64,000 bases of DNA from Bacteroides sp. (lineage in GTDB: Bacteria; Bacteroidota; Bacteroidia; Bacteroidales; Bacteroidaceae), in assembly GCA_017621035.1 (NCBI GenBank), contig JAGATY010000022.1:1-64000 (forward strand). Direction: 5' to 3'. The first letter of the stretch is position 1; every line of letters starts with the position of its first letter. The position numbers and the translations under genes were made by a program. Positions 37,212 to 45,194 of this stretch are shown here, piece by piece. The notes under the pieces were generated by a model. The model saw nothing but the letters and a program-made list of their open reading frames with translations, was not told the origin of the DNA and did not search any database.

Positions 37212-38885
37212 TTATCCCTGTCCTTGAGACTTGTAGGTGATAGGTGCTTCCCACGAGTTATGAGCCGTGGCATTCAGACGGCGGACAAAGATGCGTTCGC
37301 CACACACCACGTAAAGATAGTTACCACTGAAGGCCAAGCTGCTAACTCTGCCTGCCGGCAGTGAGAGGATGGCACGCACACGGCCGTTATGGTCAGCCAC
37401 CTGCACGCCAAGAGGGGTAGCCGTGTACAGATTGCCCTTGGTGTCGAAAACCATGCTTCCCGGCAGCTGCTTTGTACCGTTAGAGGCGTCATGCAGATAG
37501 TAGAAAGGTTCACTGTACAACAGATGCCCCTGCTTATCCAGCACGGTGCTCAGCAGATGGTGCGAGTCTGCCTCCCCACTCACCAGGAAGCGATTGTCCG
37601 GCGCTATGGCCAACGCACGACATCCTTCAGTAGTCACAATAACCTTTGCCGTACCCTTTGCCTTCTTGCTACAGAGGGCGATGTATCTTCCGTCAGAGAG
37701 TTCCAGTGCGGCCTCCAAACCATTCAGACCGTCAGCCACCTTCTTGCCATTCTTATAGAGCGATGCCCCACGTGCCGTCAGTCCGCTTCCCATCAGTCGT
37801 TCTCCCGCCTTCAGCGTACCGGCCTCCAGCACCTCACCCGTGTGAGTCACCTTATAGAGGCGGTTGCCTGCGGCGAAGAGGGCGGCAGTGTCCGTCTGTG
37901 CATAAATGTCCGACGTAGGAGCAGCCGGCAGTGTTACCTCCTTCCAGTCACTCTCTTCTTGCAGAATGGACTCCAGCATACCGTTGCGTGAGGTTCCCTT
38001 CTGCACCCTGGCCGGATAACCTTTCCACAACCAGCGCATGGCGTCGGGGAAAGCAATGGTTCCATACTTAATGCTGTGATTGCCACGATCCCACTTATGG
38101 AAGGCCTCGTAACCGGCAAAGTTCAGTGCCGATTCCATCAACTGATTGTATTCAAACCACTCTCCGAAGATGGGGTTCCAGACATCATACCACCCATCTT
38201 GCATGTAGATGCGCAGAGGTTTCGGCTCCGTCTTACGCACCAGTGCAGGATAGGTATGCCCGCCTCGCATGGAGACGAAGGTTCCTACCGTTGTGTACAC
38301 CCTGCTGAACATATCGGGGCGATGCCAAGCTACCGAGAAGGCGGCAATACCACCGCTACTGGCACCGGTAATGGCACAATCGTTCGGGTCTTTTGATAGC
38401 AAGATGGGGTGCCCCTCCTTTGTTTGTAGGCCGGTTACTCGTGGCAACACCTCCTGCTCGATGAACAATGCCAGGTTGCCATCCGTTGAGTCAAACTCCT
38501 TGCATCGGTTGTAGCGAACCACCTTGCCGTCCTCATCATAGACCACTCCGGGGTTGATGAAGACACCAATAGTGACGGGCATTTCGCCCGTGGCAATCAG
38601 ATTATCCATCACTGTCGTTGCATCATACAAGATGCCGTCCATGCACACCAGCAGGCAGGCAGGCTTACTTCCGTCATACTGACGCGGCACATAGACCAGC
38701 ACCTCGCGCTTGGTTCCGGGGTAGATTTTCGAATCGGTGATGTGGAACGATTGCACCTCGCCTCTTTTCTCTTCGGCCATCCGCACCGTCGCGGGGTCAA
38801 ATGGGGTACGTGTGTTATGTACCTGCTGAGCCTGAAGGCCCGATAAACACAGTGCTGAGAGCAGCACTAAAACTGTCTTTTTCAT
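37212..38885 (-). CDS. Secreted esterase with C-terminal beta-propeller
   Basis: A 557-residue protein with a signal peptide (MKKTVLVLLSALCLSGLQAQ). Residues about 40-310 are an esterase-D-type alpha/beta hydrolase: the nucleophile Ser is in CAITGASSGGIAAFS and a late His in KWDRGNHSIKYG. Residues about 320-557 resemble an SMP-30/gluconolactonase-like propeller (MVFDTKGNLYTATPLGVQV, SSLAFSGNYLYVVCGERIF). Such fusions in Bacteroides act on acylated glycans or sugar lactones in the periplasm, but no glycan-use genes are adjacent, so substrate is unknown. Start is the ATG at 38885; a TTG two codons earlier is possible. Confidence 0.82.
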   Translation of the reverse strand: MKKTVLVLLSALCLSGLQAQQVHNTRTPFDPATVRMAEEKRGEVQSFHITDSKIYPGTKREVLVYVPRQYDGSKPACLLVCMDGILYDATTVMDNLIATGEMPVTIGVFINPGVVYDEDGKVVRYNRCKEFDSTDGNLALFIEQEVLPRVTGLQTKEGHPILLSKDPNDCAITGASSGGIAAFSVAWHRPDMFSRVYTTVGTFVSMRGGHTYPALVRKTEPKPLRIYMQDGWYDVWNPIFGEWFEYNQLMESALNFAGYEAFHKWDRGNHSIKYGTIAFPDAMRWLWKGYPARVQKGTSRNGMLESILQEESDWKEVTLPAAPTSDIYAQTDTAALFAAGNRLYKVTHTGEVLEAGTLKAGERLMGSGLTARGASLYKNGKKVADGLNGLEAALELSDGRYIALCSKKAKGTAKVIVTTEGCRALAIAPDNRFLVSGEADSHHLLSTVLDKQGHLLYSEPFYYLHDASNGTKQLPGSMVFDTKGNLYTATPLGVQVADHNGRVRAILSLPAGRVSSLAFSGNYLYVVCGERIFVRRLNATAHNSWEAPITYKSQGQG

Positions 38886-38923
38886 TGTCAATAGATTATT
38901 GATAGTTGATATTTGATTGGTCT

Positions 38924-39730
38924 TTATTTACTCTTCTCCACCTCCGGCTTCTCCTTTCGCACCATCAGAATGCTGAGTTCATAGAGCATATAGAGCGGGA
39001 TGGCTACCACAGAGAGCGTAAAGGGGTCGCCCGTGGGTGTAATCACGGCGGCCAAAATCACAATGCCCACCACGGCATGACGCCTATACCGACGCAGTGT
39101 GCCCCGATGAATCAGCCCCAGCAGTGAGAGCAACCAGGTGACAAGTGGCAACTCAAACGCCAGCCCCATGCAGAGTACCAGCATCATAAAGTTGTCGATG
39201 TAGGAGTTGAGGGAGATTTGATTGACTATGGAGGTACTAAGTTGATAGGTAGAAAGAAAGCGTAGAGCCAGGGGATATACCATGAAGTACCCCAGAGCTA
39301 CACCAATAAAGAACATCACCGTCCCCAGTACCAGTGCCTTGCGTACACCGTTGCGCTCGTGTTGGTAGAGGGCAGGCGCCACAAACTTCCATACTTCATA
39401 AAATATATATGGTGCGGCAGTGACCACAGAGAGCCAGAATGCCGTAGACATGTGTATGAAGAAGGGTGCCGCCAGATTGATGTTGATGAGCTTGACGTGG
39501 AACTCCTGGGTAAAGAAGGGGTCACTCAGAGAGAGCTTTTCTCCAATCCACCGCAACAGGTCGTAGAAGACGAAGTCGTTGTGGCACGGAGCCAGAATGA
39601 CGCTATCAAAGATGGAGGGCATGGCAATGAAGTACCCCACCGCCAGCACGAACCAAACGCCGAATACCCTAAACAGTACCCGGCGTAGCACTTCCAGATG
39701 GTCCCAGAATGTCAATTCCTTACTTTCCAT
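38924..39730 (-). CDS. tatC: Sec-independent protein translocase TatC
   Basis: A 268-residue inner-membrane protein with six helices, the receptor for twin-arginine signal peptides. The N-terminal [15 protein letters not shown] and the periplasmic loop with [18 protein letters not shown] are typical. Its start overlaps the end of tatA by 11 bases. A charged tail ends the protein. The Tat system carries folded cofactor proteins; no obvious Tat substrate is adjacent. Confidence 0.96.
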   Translation of the reverse strand: MESKELTFWDHLEVLRRVLFRVFGVWFVLAVGYFIAMPSIFDSVILAPCHNDFVFYDLLRWIGEKLSLSDPFFTQEFHVKLININLAAPFFIHMSTAFWLSVVTAAPYIFYEVWKFVAPALYQHERNGVRKALVLGTVMFFIGVALGYFMVYPLALRFLSTYQLSTSIVNQISLNSYIDNFMMLVLCMGLAFELPLVTWLLSLLGLIHRGTLRRYRRHAVVGIVILAAVITPTGDPFTLSVVAIPLYMLYELSILMVRKEKPEVEKSK

Positions 39731-39923
39731 CCGCCTCGTCCTTGGCTTTCTCTATCTCCTCTTTGGCCTCGTTTACGCCTTCTTTGAAACTTTTCACGCC
39801 TTTACCCAAGCCTTTCATCAGTTCGGGTATCTTCTTGCCGCCGAAGAGTAACAGTATAACCACCAGGATGATAATCCATTCGCTGCCGCTGGGCAGGAAA
39901 CTTAATAACAGAAGGTTTGTCAT
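39720..39923 (-). CDS. tatA: Sec-independent protein translocase TatA
   Basis: A 67-residue protein with one N-terminal membrane helix ([27 protein letters not shown], an extended hinge with the FGGKKIPEL motif) and an amphipathic helix plus a charged tail. It forms the export pore with TatC, encoded just downstream with 11 bases of overlap. A minus-strand TAAGTTTG box lies 33 bases upstream. Confidence 0.95.
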   Translation of the reverse strand: MTNLLLLSFLPSGSEWIIILVVILLLFGGKKIPELMKGLGKGVKSFKEGVNEAKEEIEKAKDEADGK

Positions 39924-39955
39924 ATCTCGTTTTTTGATTGATTACTAATTGTGCG

Positions 39956-39963
39956 CAAACTTA
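39956..39963 (-). promoter_or_regulatory. -7 box of tatA-tatC
   Basis: Minus-strand TAAGTTTG fits TAnnTTTG; leader about 30 bases. Confidence 0.55.
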
Positions 39964-40088
39964 ATGAAAATCCTCCAAATTCAGCACGCTTCGGGGCAAG
40001 ATTTCGCACTCGCGCCCCTCATTTTTTCCACCCGAGGCCACCCCCGCTCAGAACTACTTCCTGCGAGGGTTGAGAGGAGCATTTGGCT

Positions 40089-40160
40089 TCGTACTACCTC
40101 GAGGGTGTCGAGGTACTATCTCGAGGGTGTCAAGGTACTACCTCGAGGGCGTCTTGGTTG
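40089..40160. repeat. 22-bp-pitch triple repeat, GTAC type (second copy)
   Basis: GTAC is at 40091, 40113 and 40135, exactly 22 bp apart, in units such as GAGGTACTATCTC joined by GAGGGTGTC. The palindrome arms (GAGGTA/TACCTC) differ from those at 226-297 (TTCGT/ACGAA), but the pitch, the GTAC core and the GGGTGTC linker are the same. It lies in the 561-bp gap between tatA and a divergent phosphatase gene. Confidence 0.85.
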
Positions 40161-40230
40161 GATGAAGAGAATCGCCCCGCCGCAAGCTGAAAGTGGAGGG
40201 GTTGGAAGAGCAGCTCCGGAAGGCCGAAAA

Positions 40231-40300
40231 TGAAGGTCGCCGAGGGTCGGGTCGAAGGTCGCCGAGGGTCAGGCCTTAGGTCGCCGAGGGTCACCCCGAG
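40231..40300. repeat. 22-bp-pitch triple repeat, GGTCGCCGAGGGTC type
   Basis: GGTCGCCGAGGGTC occurs at 40235, 40257 and 40279, exactly 22 bp apart. It is not clearly palindromic. It lies 75 bp right of the GTAC array in the same gap. Confidence 0.88.
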
Positions 40301-40336
40301 GGGTCGGTAGGTTGCATCTCGACATATTCTATTATA

Positions 40337-40456
40337 TTTGTCAATCCCCCCACTTTGCATTATCTTTGCCTTCGTTATTTAAACTAAAGCGAAGATAAGC
40401 TGCGCCTCGGCATAAGCAAAATAATTTGCTTCTGCGCTCGGCTTGCATTATCTTTG
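40337..40456 (+). promoter_or_regulatory. Dispersed dual-promoter repeat, copy 2
   Basis: Two perfect promoters in tandem: TTTG (40337), 20 bases, TATCTTTG (40361); and TTTG (40425), 20 bases, TATCTTTG (40449). The 120-bp unit matches the minus-strand copy at 11640-11759, including GCGAAGATAAGCTG and GCCTCGGCATAA. It ends 28 bases before the phosphatase gene. AAGCAAA/TTTGCTT around the second -33 box can form a hairpin in this copy only. Confidence 0.85.
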
Positions 40457-40484
40457 CACCCGACATCAGACAAAAGACACATTT

Positions 40485-41291
40485 ATGATAAAAGCCCTCT
40501 TCTTCGACATCGACGGTACGCTGGTCAGCTTCCAAACCCACGAGATTCCGACCTCTACCCTTCGCGCCATCCGCGCCGCACGTGCCAAAGGCATCCACAT
40601 CTTCATCTCTACCGGACGGCCGGCAACCATCATCAACAACCTGGCACCGCTGCAGGAGGAGGGTCTGATAGATGGATACATTACCATGAATGGTGCCTAC
40701 TGCTTTGTGGGAGACGAGGTTATCTACAAAAGTGCCATCCCGCCCGAGGAGGTGGACATCATCATGGACTACTGCACACGCCGACAGGCCGCCTGCATTG
40801 TGGTGGGCGAGCATAGCTACTGTGCCTGCGGGCTGAACGAGCAGATAAGAACCATCTTCCACGAGCACCTGAAGGTGACTCACCCCATACCTGACACGCC
40901 CGTGGACGAGGCCACCAAGGGCAAAGAGGTGTTCATGCTCACCCCATTCATCGACCGCGAGCAAGAGGCCGAAGTGGCCCGACACCTGCAACACTGCGAA
41001 GTGGGGCGCTGGCATCCGGCCTTTGCCGACATCACCGCCCGAGGAAACACTAAGCAGAAGGGGATGGACGAAATCATTCGTCACTTCCAACTGAGGCTGG
41101 AGGAGACAATGTCCTTTGGCGACGGTGGGAACGACGTGCCCATGCTGTTGCATGCCGGCATAGGCGTGGCCATGGGGAATGCCTCCGACGATGTGAAACA
41201 GCATGCCGACTATATCACCGAAAGCGTGGACGAGGATGGCATCCTGAAGGCACTCCTCCACTTCAACATACTCACTCCGGCCGACCTTTAA
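40485..41291 (+). CDS. Cof-type HAD phosphatase
   Basis: A 268-residue cytoplasmic phosphatase of HAD subfamily IIB. Motif I FFDIDGTLVSF opens the protein, ISTGRPATI is motif II, and FGDGGNDVPMLLHAGIGVAMGNA the C-terminal motif. Members remove phosphate from sugar phosphates or from cofactors such as PLP and FMN; the substrate is not given by sequence. The start at 40485 is set by the MIKALFFDIDGT opening and the dual promoter. The Pif1-like gene follows 13 bases later, so they form an operon. Confidence 0.92.
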   Translation: MIKALFFDIDGTLVSFQTHEIPTSTLRAIRAARAKGIHIFISTGRPATIINNLAPLQEEGLIDGYITMNGAYCFVGDEVIYKSAIPPEEVDIIMDYCTRRQAACIVVGEHSYCACGLNEQIRTIFHEHLKVTHPIPDTPVDEATKGKEVFMLTPFIDREQEAEVARHLQHCEVGRWHPAFADITARGNTKQKGMDEIIRHFQLRLEETMSFGDGGNDVPMLLHAGIGVAMGNASDDVKQHADYITESVDEDGILKALLHFNILTPADL

Positions 41292-41304
41292 CCCCTCTGC
41301 GCAC

Positions 41305-43044
41305 ATGGAATTTGTACCCGACACCCGCAATCAGGAGTTTCAAGATGCCTTGAACCTCATCAAATATACCCGCCAATCACTCTTCTTGACGGGAAAAGCC
41401 GGCACGGGCAAATCAACCTTCCTGCGCTATATATGCCAACACGTGAAGAAGAAGCATGTAGTATTGGCACCCACAGGTATAGCGGCCATCAATGCAGGTG
41501 GTAGCACACTGCACAGCTTCTTCAAACTTCCGTTCCACCCTCTTCTGCCGGACGACCCCAATCTGAGCCTCCAAAAGGGGCGCATCCACGACTTCTTCAA
41601 GTACTCTAAACCACACAGGAAGCTGCTGGAGGAGATTCAATTGGTCATCATCGACGAGATTTCCATGGTTCGTGCCGACATCATCGATGCAGTGGATCGC
41701 ATACTTCGGGTCTACTCTCACAATCTTCGGGAACCTTTCGGTGGGAAGCAGCTACTGCTGGTGGGCGACATCTTCCAGCTGGAGCCGGTAGTGAAGGGTG
41801 ACGAGCGTGAGATACTGAACCGTTTCTATCCCACTCCCTACTTCTTCTCCGCCCGAGTCTTCAGTCAGATAGACCTGGTGTCGGTGGAGCTTCAGAAGGT
41901 CTATCGGCAGAGCGATGAGCGATTCATCGGGGTGCTGGATCGTATCCGCAACAACACGGCATCGGCTCCCGACCTGCAACTGCTCAACAGCAGGTATGGT
42001 GCCGCTCCGACCGACGAGGCCGATATGTACATCACTCTGGCTACCAAGCGCGACACAGTAGACCACATCAATGAGAAGAAACTGGCAGAACTGCCGGGCG
42101 AAGCGGCCACCTTCTGGGGACTGATAGAGGGTGACTTCCCCGAGAGCAGCCTGCCAACCCCGCTGGAACTCACCTTGAAGGCCGGAGCACAAGTCATCTT
42201 TATCAAGAACGACTTCGACAAGAGGTGGGTAAATGGCACCATCGGCACCGTAACAGGCTATGATCCGGTTGAGGAGACCATCTACGTGCTGACGGAAGAT
42301 GGCAAGGAGTGTGACGTAAAACCGGAGCTTTGGCGTAACATCCGCTACACCTATAATGAGGAGAAAAAGGAGGTGGAGGAGGAGGTTCTGGGTACCTTCA
42401 AGCAGTTCCCCATCCGGTTGGCGTGGGCCATCACGGTACACAAGAGCCAAGGGTTGACCTTCAGCCGCGTGGTCATCGACTTCTCGGGAGGCGTCTTTGC
42501 CGGTGGCCAGGCCTATGTGGCACTGAGCCGCTGCACCTCGTTGGAAGGTATTCGGTTGAAAAAGAACATCAACAGGGCCGATATCTTCGTGCGTCCCGAA
42601 ATAGTGAGCTTTGCCGAAAGGTTCAACAACCGACAGGCCATAGACCGTGCCCTGAAGCAGGCACAAGCAGACGTGCTCTATCATAGTGCCGTAGAAGCCT
42701 TTGACAAGGGCGATTTCGATGCCTTCCTCGGCGACTTCTTCAAGGCCATTCACTCCCGTTATGACATAGAGAAGCCCAACGTGAAACGCCTCATCCGCCG
42801 CAAGTTAAACATCATCAATCGCCTCCGCGAGGAGAACAAGGCGCTGAAAGAGGCTGCTCGCGAGAAGGAGAAAGCACTGCTGAAGTATGCCCGCGAATAC
42901 ATCATCATGGGAGACGAGTGCCTCAAGCACAACATGAAAGAGGCGGCCATGAGGAACTATGAGAAGGCCGTCACCCTATGTCCCAAGTTCAAGGAGGCGT
43001 GGAAGAAGATTCAAAAGCTGGAAAAAGAAATGCTCAACCGCTGA
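41305..43044 (+). CDS. Pif1-like AAA helicase with C-terminal TPR segment
   Basis: A 579-residue superfamily 1 helicase of the Pif1/RecD-like group. Walker A is GKAGTGKST (30-38), motif Ia LAPTGIAAINAGGSTLHSFF, Walker B VIIDEISMVRADI, and VHKSQGLTF with YVALSRCTSLEG the late motifs. The last 70 residues form a helical, TPR-like segment (YIIMGDECLKHNMKEAAMRNYEKAV). Pif1 helicases unwind G-quadruplexes and stalled forks; the role here is inferred. It is in an operon with the Cof-type phosphatase. Confidence 0.9.
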   Translation: MEFVPDTRNQEFQDALNLIKYTRQSLFLTGKAGTGKSTFLRYICQHVKKKHVVLAPTGIAAINAGGSTLHSFFKLPFHPLLPDDPNLSLQKGRIHDFFKYSKPHRKLLEEIQLVIIDEISMVRADIIDAVDRILRVYSHNLREPFGGKQLLLVGDIFQLEPVVKGDEREILNRFYPTPYFFSARVFSQIDLVSVELQKVYRQSDERFIGVLDRIRNNTASAPDLQLLNSRYGAAPTDEADMYITLATKRDTVDHINEKKLAELPGEAATFWGLIEGDFPESSLPTPLELTLKAGAQVIFIKNDFDKRWVNGTIGTVTGYDPVEETIYVLTEDGKECDVKPELWRNIRYTYNEEKKEVEEEVLGTFKQFPIRLAWAITVHKSQGLTFSRVVIDFSGGVFAGGQAYVALSRCTSLEGIRLKKNINRADIFVRPEIVSFAERFNNRQAIDRALKQAQADVLYHSAVEAFDKGDFDAFLGDFFKAIHSRYDIEKPNVKRLIRRKLNIINRLREENKALKEAAREKEKALLKYAREYIIMGDECLKHNMKEAAMRNYEKAVTLCPKFKEAWKKIQKLEKEMLNR

Positions 43045-43061
43045 TGCCCGTTAATTACTAA

Positions 43062-43138
43062 TAATACCTTCCGTATTACTAAAAACAGACGTTAAACTTC
43101 TCTCTCCCAGCGAAAATAGTTTATCTAACGTATTAGAT
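43062..43138. promoter_or_regulatory. Candidate BlaI operators upstream of blaI
   Basis: Two dyads: TAATAC, 5 bases, GTATTA (43062-43078) and ATCTAA, 4 bases, TTAGAT (43123-43138). The second sits where a -33 box would be for a -7-like TATCTTCG near 43156. BlaI-type repressors bind such A/T-rich dyads and often repress their own operon, so these are likely self-control sites. Confidence 0.6.
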
Positions 43139-43189
43139 TTCTAAAAAGTTCGATTTATCTTCGTGCCACAATCCTATAACACTTGTGGC

Positions 43190-43579
43190 ATGAAAGAAGA
43201 GAAAACATACACACTTACCAAAGCCGAGATGCAAATCATGAACATTCTGTGGGAATTGCCCGAAGGAGGATGTGTTCATGACATCATTGCTCACTACGAT
43301 GAGCCGAAACCGGCCTATACCACCGTCGCCACCTTCATGAAGATTCTCCTGAACAAAGAGTTCGTGGCCTTCCGCAAAGGGCAGAAGAAGACGCAAATCT
43401 ACTACCCCCTACTTACACGCGAAGAGTACACACGTCAGGTGATGAACGATGTCAAGAAGAATTTCTTCGGTGGCTCAGGCTCATCCCTCCTGAAGTTCTT
43501 TGTGAATGAAGAGAAGCTCTCGGAAGCAGATATCCGTGAACTGCTTGAAATGATTAATGCACCAGAAAACAATCCATAA
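43190..43579 (+). CDS. BlaI/MecI-family repressor
   Basis: A 129-residue winged-helix repressor. LTKAEMQIMNILWELPEGGCVHDIIAHY and AYTTVATFMKILLNKEFV are the DNA-binding domain; the C-terminal part (YTRQVMNDVKKNFFGGSGSSLLKFFV) is the dimer and cleavage region. Family members are cut by a partner BlaR1 metalloprotease upon an envelope signal. The start at 43190 (MKEEKTYTLTKAEM) fits the family better than the ATG nine codons earlier. blaR1 begins 3 bases after its stop. Confidence 0.92.
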   Translation: MKEEKTYTLTKAEMQIMNILWELPEGGCVHDIIAHYDEPKPAYTTVATFMKILLNKEFVAFRKGQKKTQIYYPLLTREEYTRQVMNDVKKNFFGGSGSSLLKFFVNEEKLSEADIRELLEMINAPENNP

Positions 43580-43582
43580 CTC

Positions 43583-45030
43583 ATGGGACACCTATTTATA
43601 TATATACTGAATTGGGCCATCTGCCTGGCACTGCTCTATCTTCCCTACTGCTTCCTGCTACGGAAAGATACCTTCCACGCATTCAATCGCTTTGCACTAC
43701 TGACCATCGTGTGCTCTCGGCACTGCTCCCGCTGTTCGACGTCGGTTGGCTGGCACTGCCAATGGAGCAGATTCAGCTGGCACCCATTGGCAAGTTGAGT
43801 CGCCAAATGCAAGAGGTAACACTGCCCACCATCGTGGTACAGAGTTCCGACCATGCTCCTCTCTCCATCTGGGTATGGGTCTGTCTGGTCTATTTCCTTG
43901 GTCTGGGCATCTGCCTGATGCGTAAGACGGCAGGCTTCCTCCACTTCTACCATACCCGTCGGAAGGGCTGTCTGTGGACCGACCAAGAAGAGGGCGTTAC
44001 CATCTATTGCCACGCAGACGACACGGCTCCCTACAGCTGGATGCGCAACATCGTCATCTCCGAGAAGGACTATCGGGAGAACGGTCGAGAAATCCTGTTA
44101 CACGAGAAGGCACACATCCGCCTCTGCCACTCTTGGGACATGTTGTTGCTGATGCTGGCGCAGTGTTTTCAGTGGTTCAATCCCTTTATCTGGATGCTTG
44201 GAAATGACTTGCAAGATATTCATGAGTACCAGGCCGACTTAGCCGTAATCAGACACCGCGACACCAATGCCCGCCAGTACCAGCTGCTCATCATCAAGAA
44301 AGCAGTGGGCAACAATGCACCTTACGCATTCATCAACAGTTTCAATCATAGTTTACTTAAAAAACGAATCACCATGATGCTAAAACAAAAGTCAAGCCCT
44401 TGGGCAACCGTCAAGTACATGTACTTACTGCCCGCAGCCGCCATCTGTCTGATGGCATGTAGCCAAAGTGCTAACCAAAAGAGTGAAGAGTCTGCAAATC
44501 CGGAAAAGGTAGTTACCATCACCAAGAGCGATTGGGTGCGTGAAAATGCCCCTCTCTATATAGTGGATGGTATTATCACTTCCGGAGAAGAGATGGTCAA
44601 GCTGGACACAGAAACCATCACCGGTATGACCGTGCTTACCGATAGTGCCGCCACCGCCCGCTACGGGGAACAAGGAAAGCATGGCGCCATGCTGATTACC
44701 ACCAACAATCCTAACAAGATTTATGAGATTGTGGACCAAATGCCTGAGTTCCCCGGTGGCATGAATGCCCTGATTAAGTACCTGAGAGAGAACCTCCAAT
44801 ATCCGAAGGAGGCACAGAAGAAGGGCACACAAGGCCGCGTTGCCGTTCAGTTCGTGGTAGAGAAAGATGGCAGCATTGGCGAGGTTGGAATCATCCGACC
44901 GGTAGACCCTGAACTGGATAAGGAGGCCGCCCGCGTCATCAGCACCATGCCGAAGTGGACACCTGGCAGCAACAAGGGCGAACCGGTAAGGGTTAAATAC
45001 ACCGTGCCCGTCATGTTCCAGTTGAAATGA
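43583..45030 (+). pseudogene. BlaR1/M56 peptidase with TonB C-terminal domain, broken by one frameshift
   Basis: Two overlapping frames make one 482-residue protein. The first 43 residues (MGHLFIYILNWAICLALLYL to FNRFALLTIV) are the expected BlaR1 first helix; the reading must then shift at about 43711, where one added G gives TIVVLSALLPLFDVGW. The rest has the M56 zinc motif HEKAH, a late lipoprotein-like LPAAAICLMAC segment, a plug-like part (PLYIVDGIITSG), and a TonB C-terminal domain (PEFPGGMNALIKYL onward). It should sense an envelope signal and cut the BlaI partner. As read, it lacks a proper N-terminus. True mutation or sequencing error cannot be told apart. Confidence 0.85.
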
Positions 45031-45131
45031 TTCCCTCTGAAGTCACGCTGATTATCAACCGCATACAGGAGATTCATTCCGTCCACGTGTGAAGCGAGCC
45101 TCTTGCAGGCGGGAGAGAAAGCAACCCGAAG

Positions 45132-45186
45132 AGCGGGGGCAGAAACAGTTTTTATTTGTTTCTGCCCCCGCTTTGTTTTATCTTTG
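45132..45186 (+). promoter_or_regulatory. Terminator overlapping the promoter of the Dna2-like gene
   Basis: AGCGGGGGCAGAAACA and TGTTTCTGCCCCCGCT pair perfectly over 16 bp (45132-45172), ending in TTTGTTTT, a terminator for blaR1. TTTG at 45155-45158 in the second arm, 20 bases, then TATCTTTG at 45179-45186 form a perfect promoter for the gene at 45195. Confidence 0.82.
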
Positions 45187-45194
45187 CTCCCCGT

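Noticed and set aside
40089..40300. Possible CRISPR array
   Set aside because: Units are 22 bp with no unique spacers between repeats and no cas genes nearby.
40341..41330. 329-residue minus-strand frame
   Set aside because: Opposite the Cof-type phosphatase and its promoter repeat; no recognisable domain.
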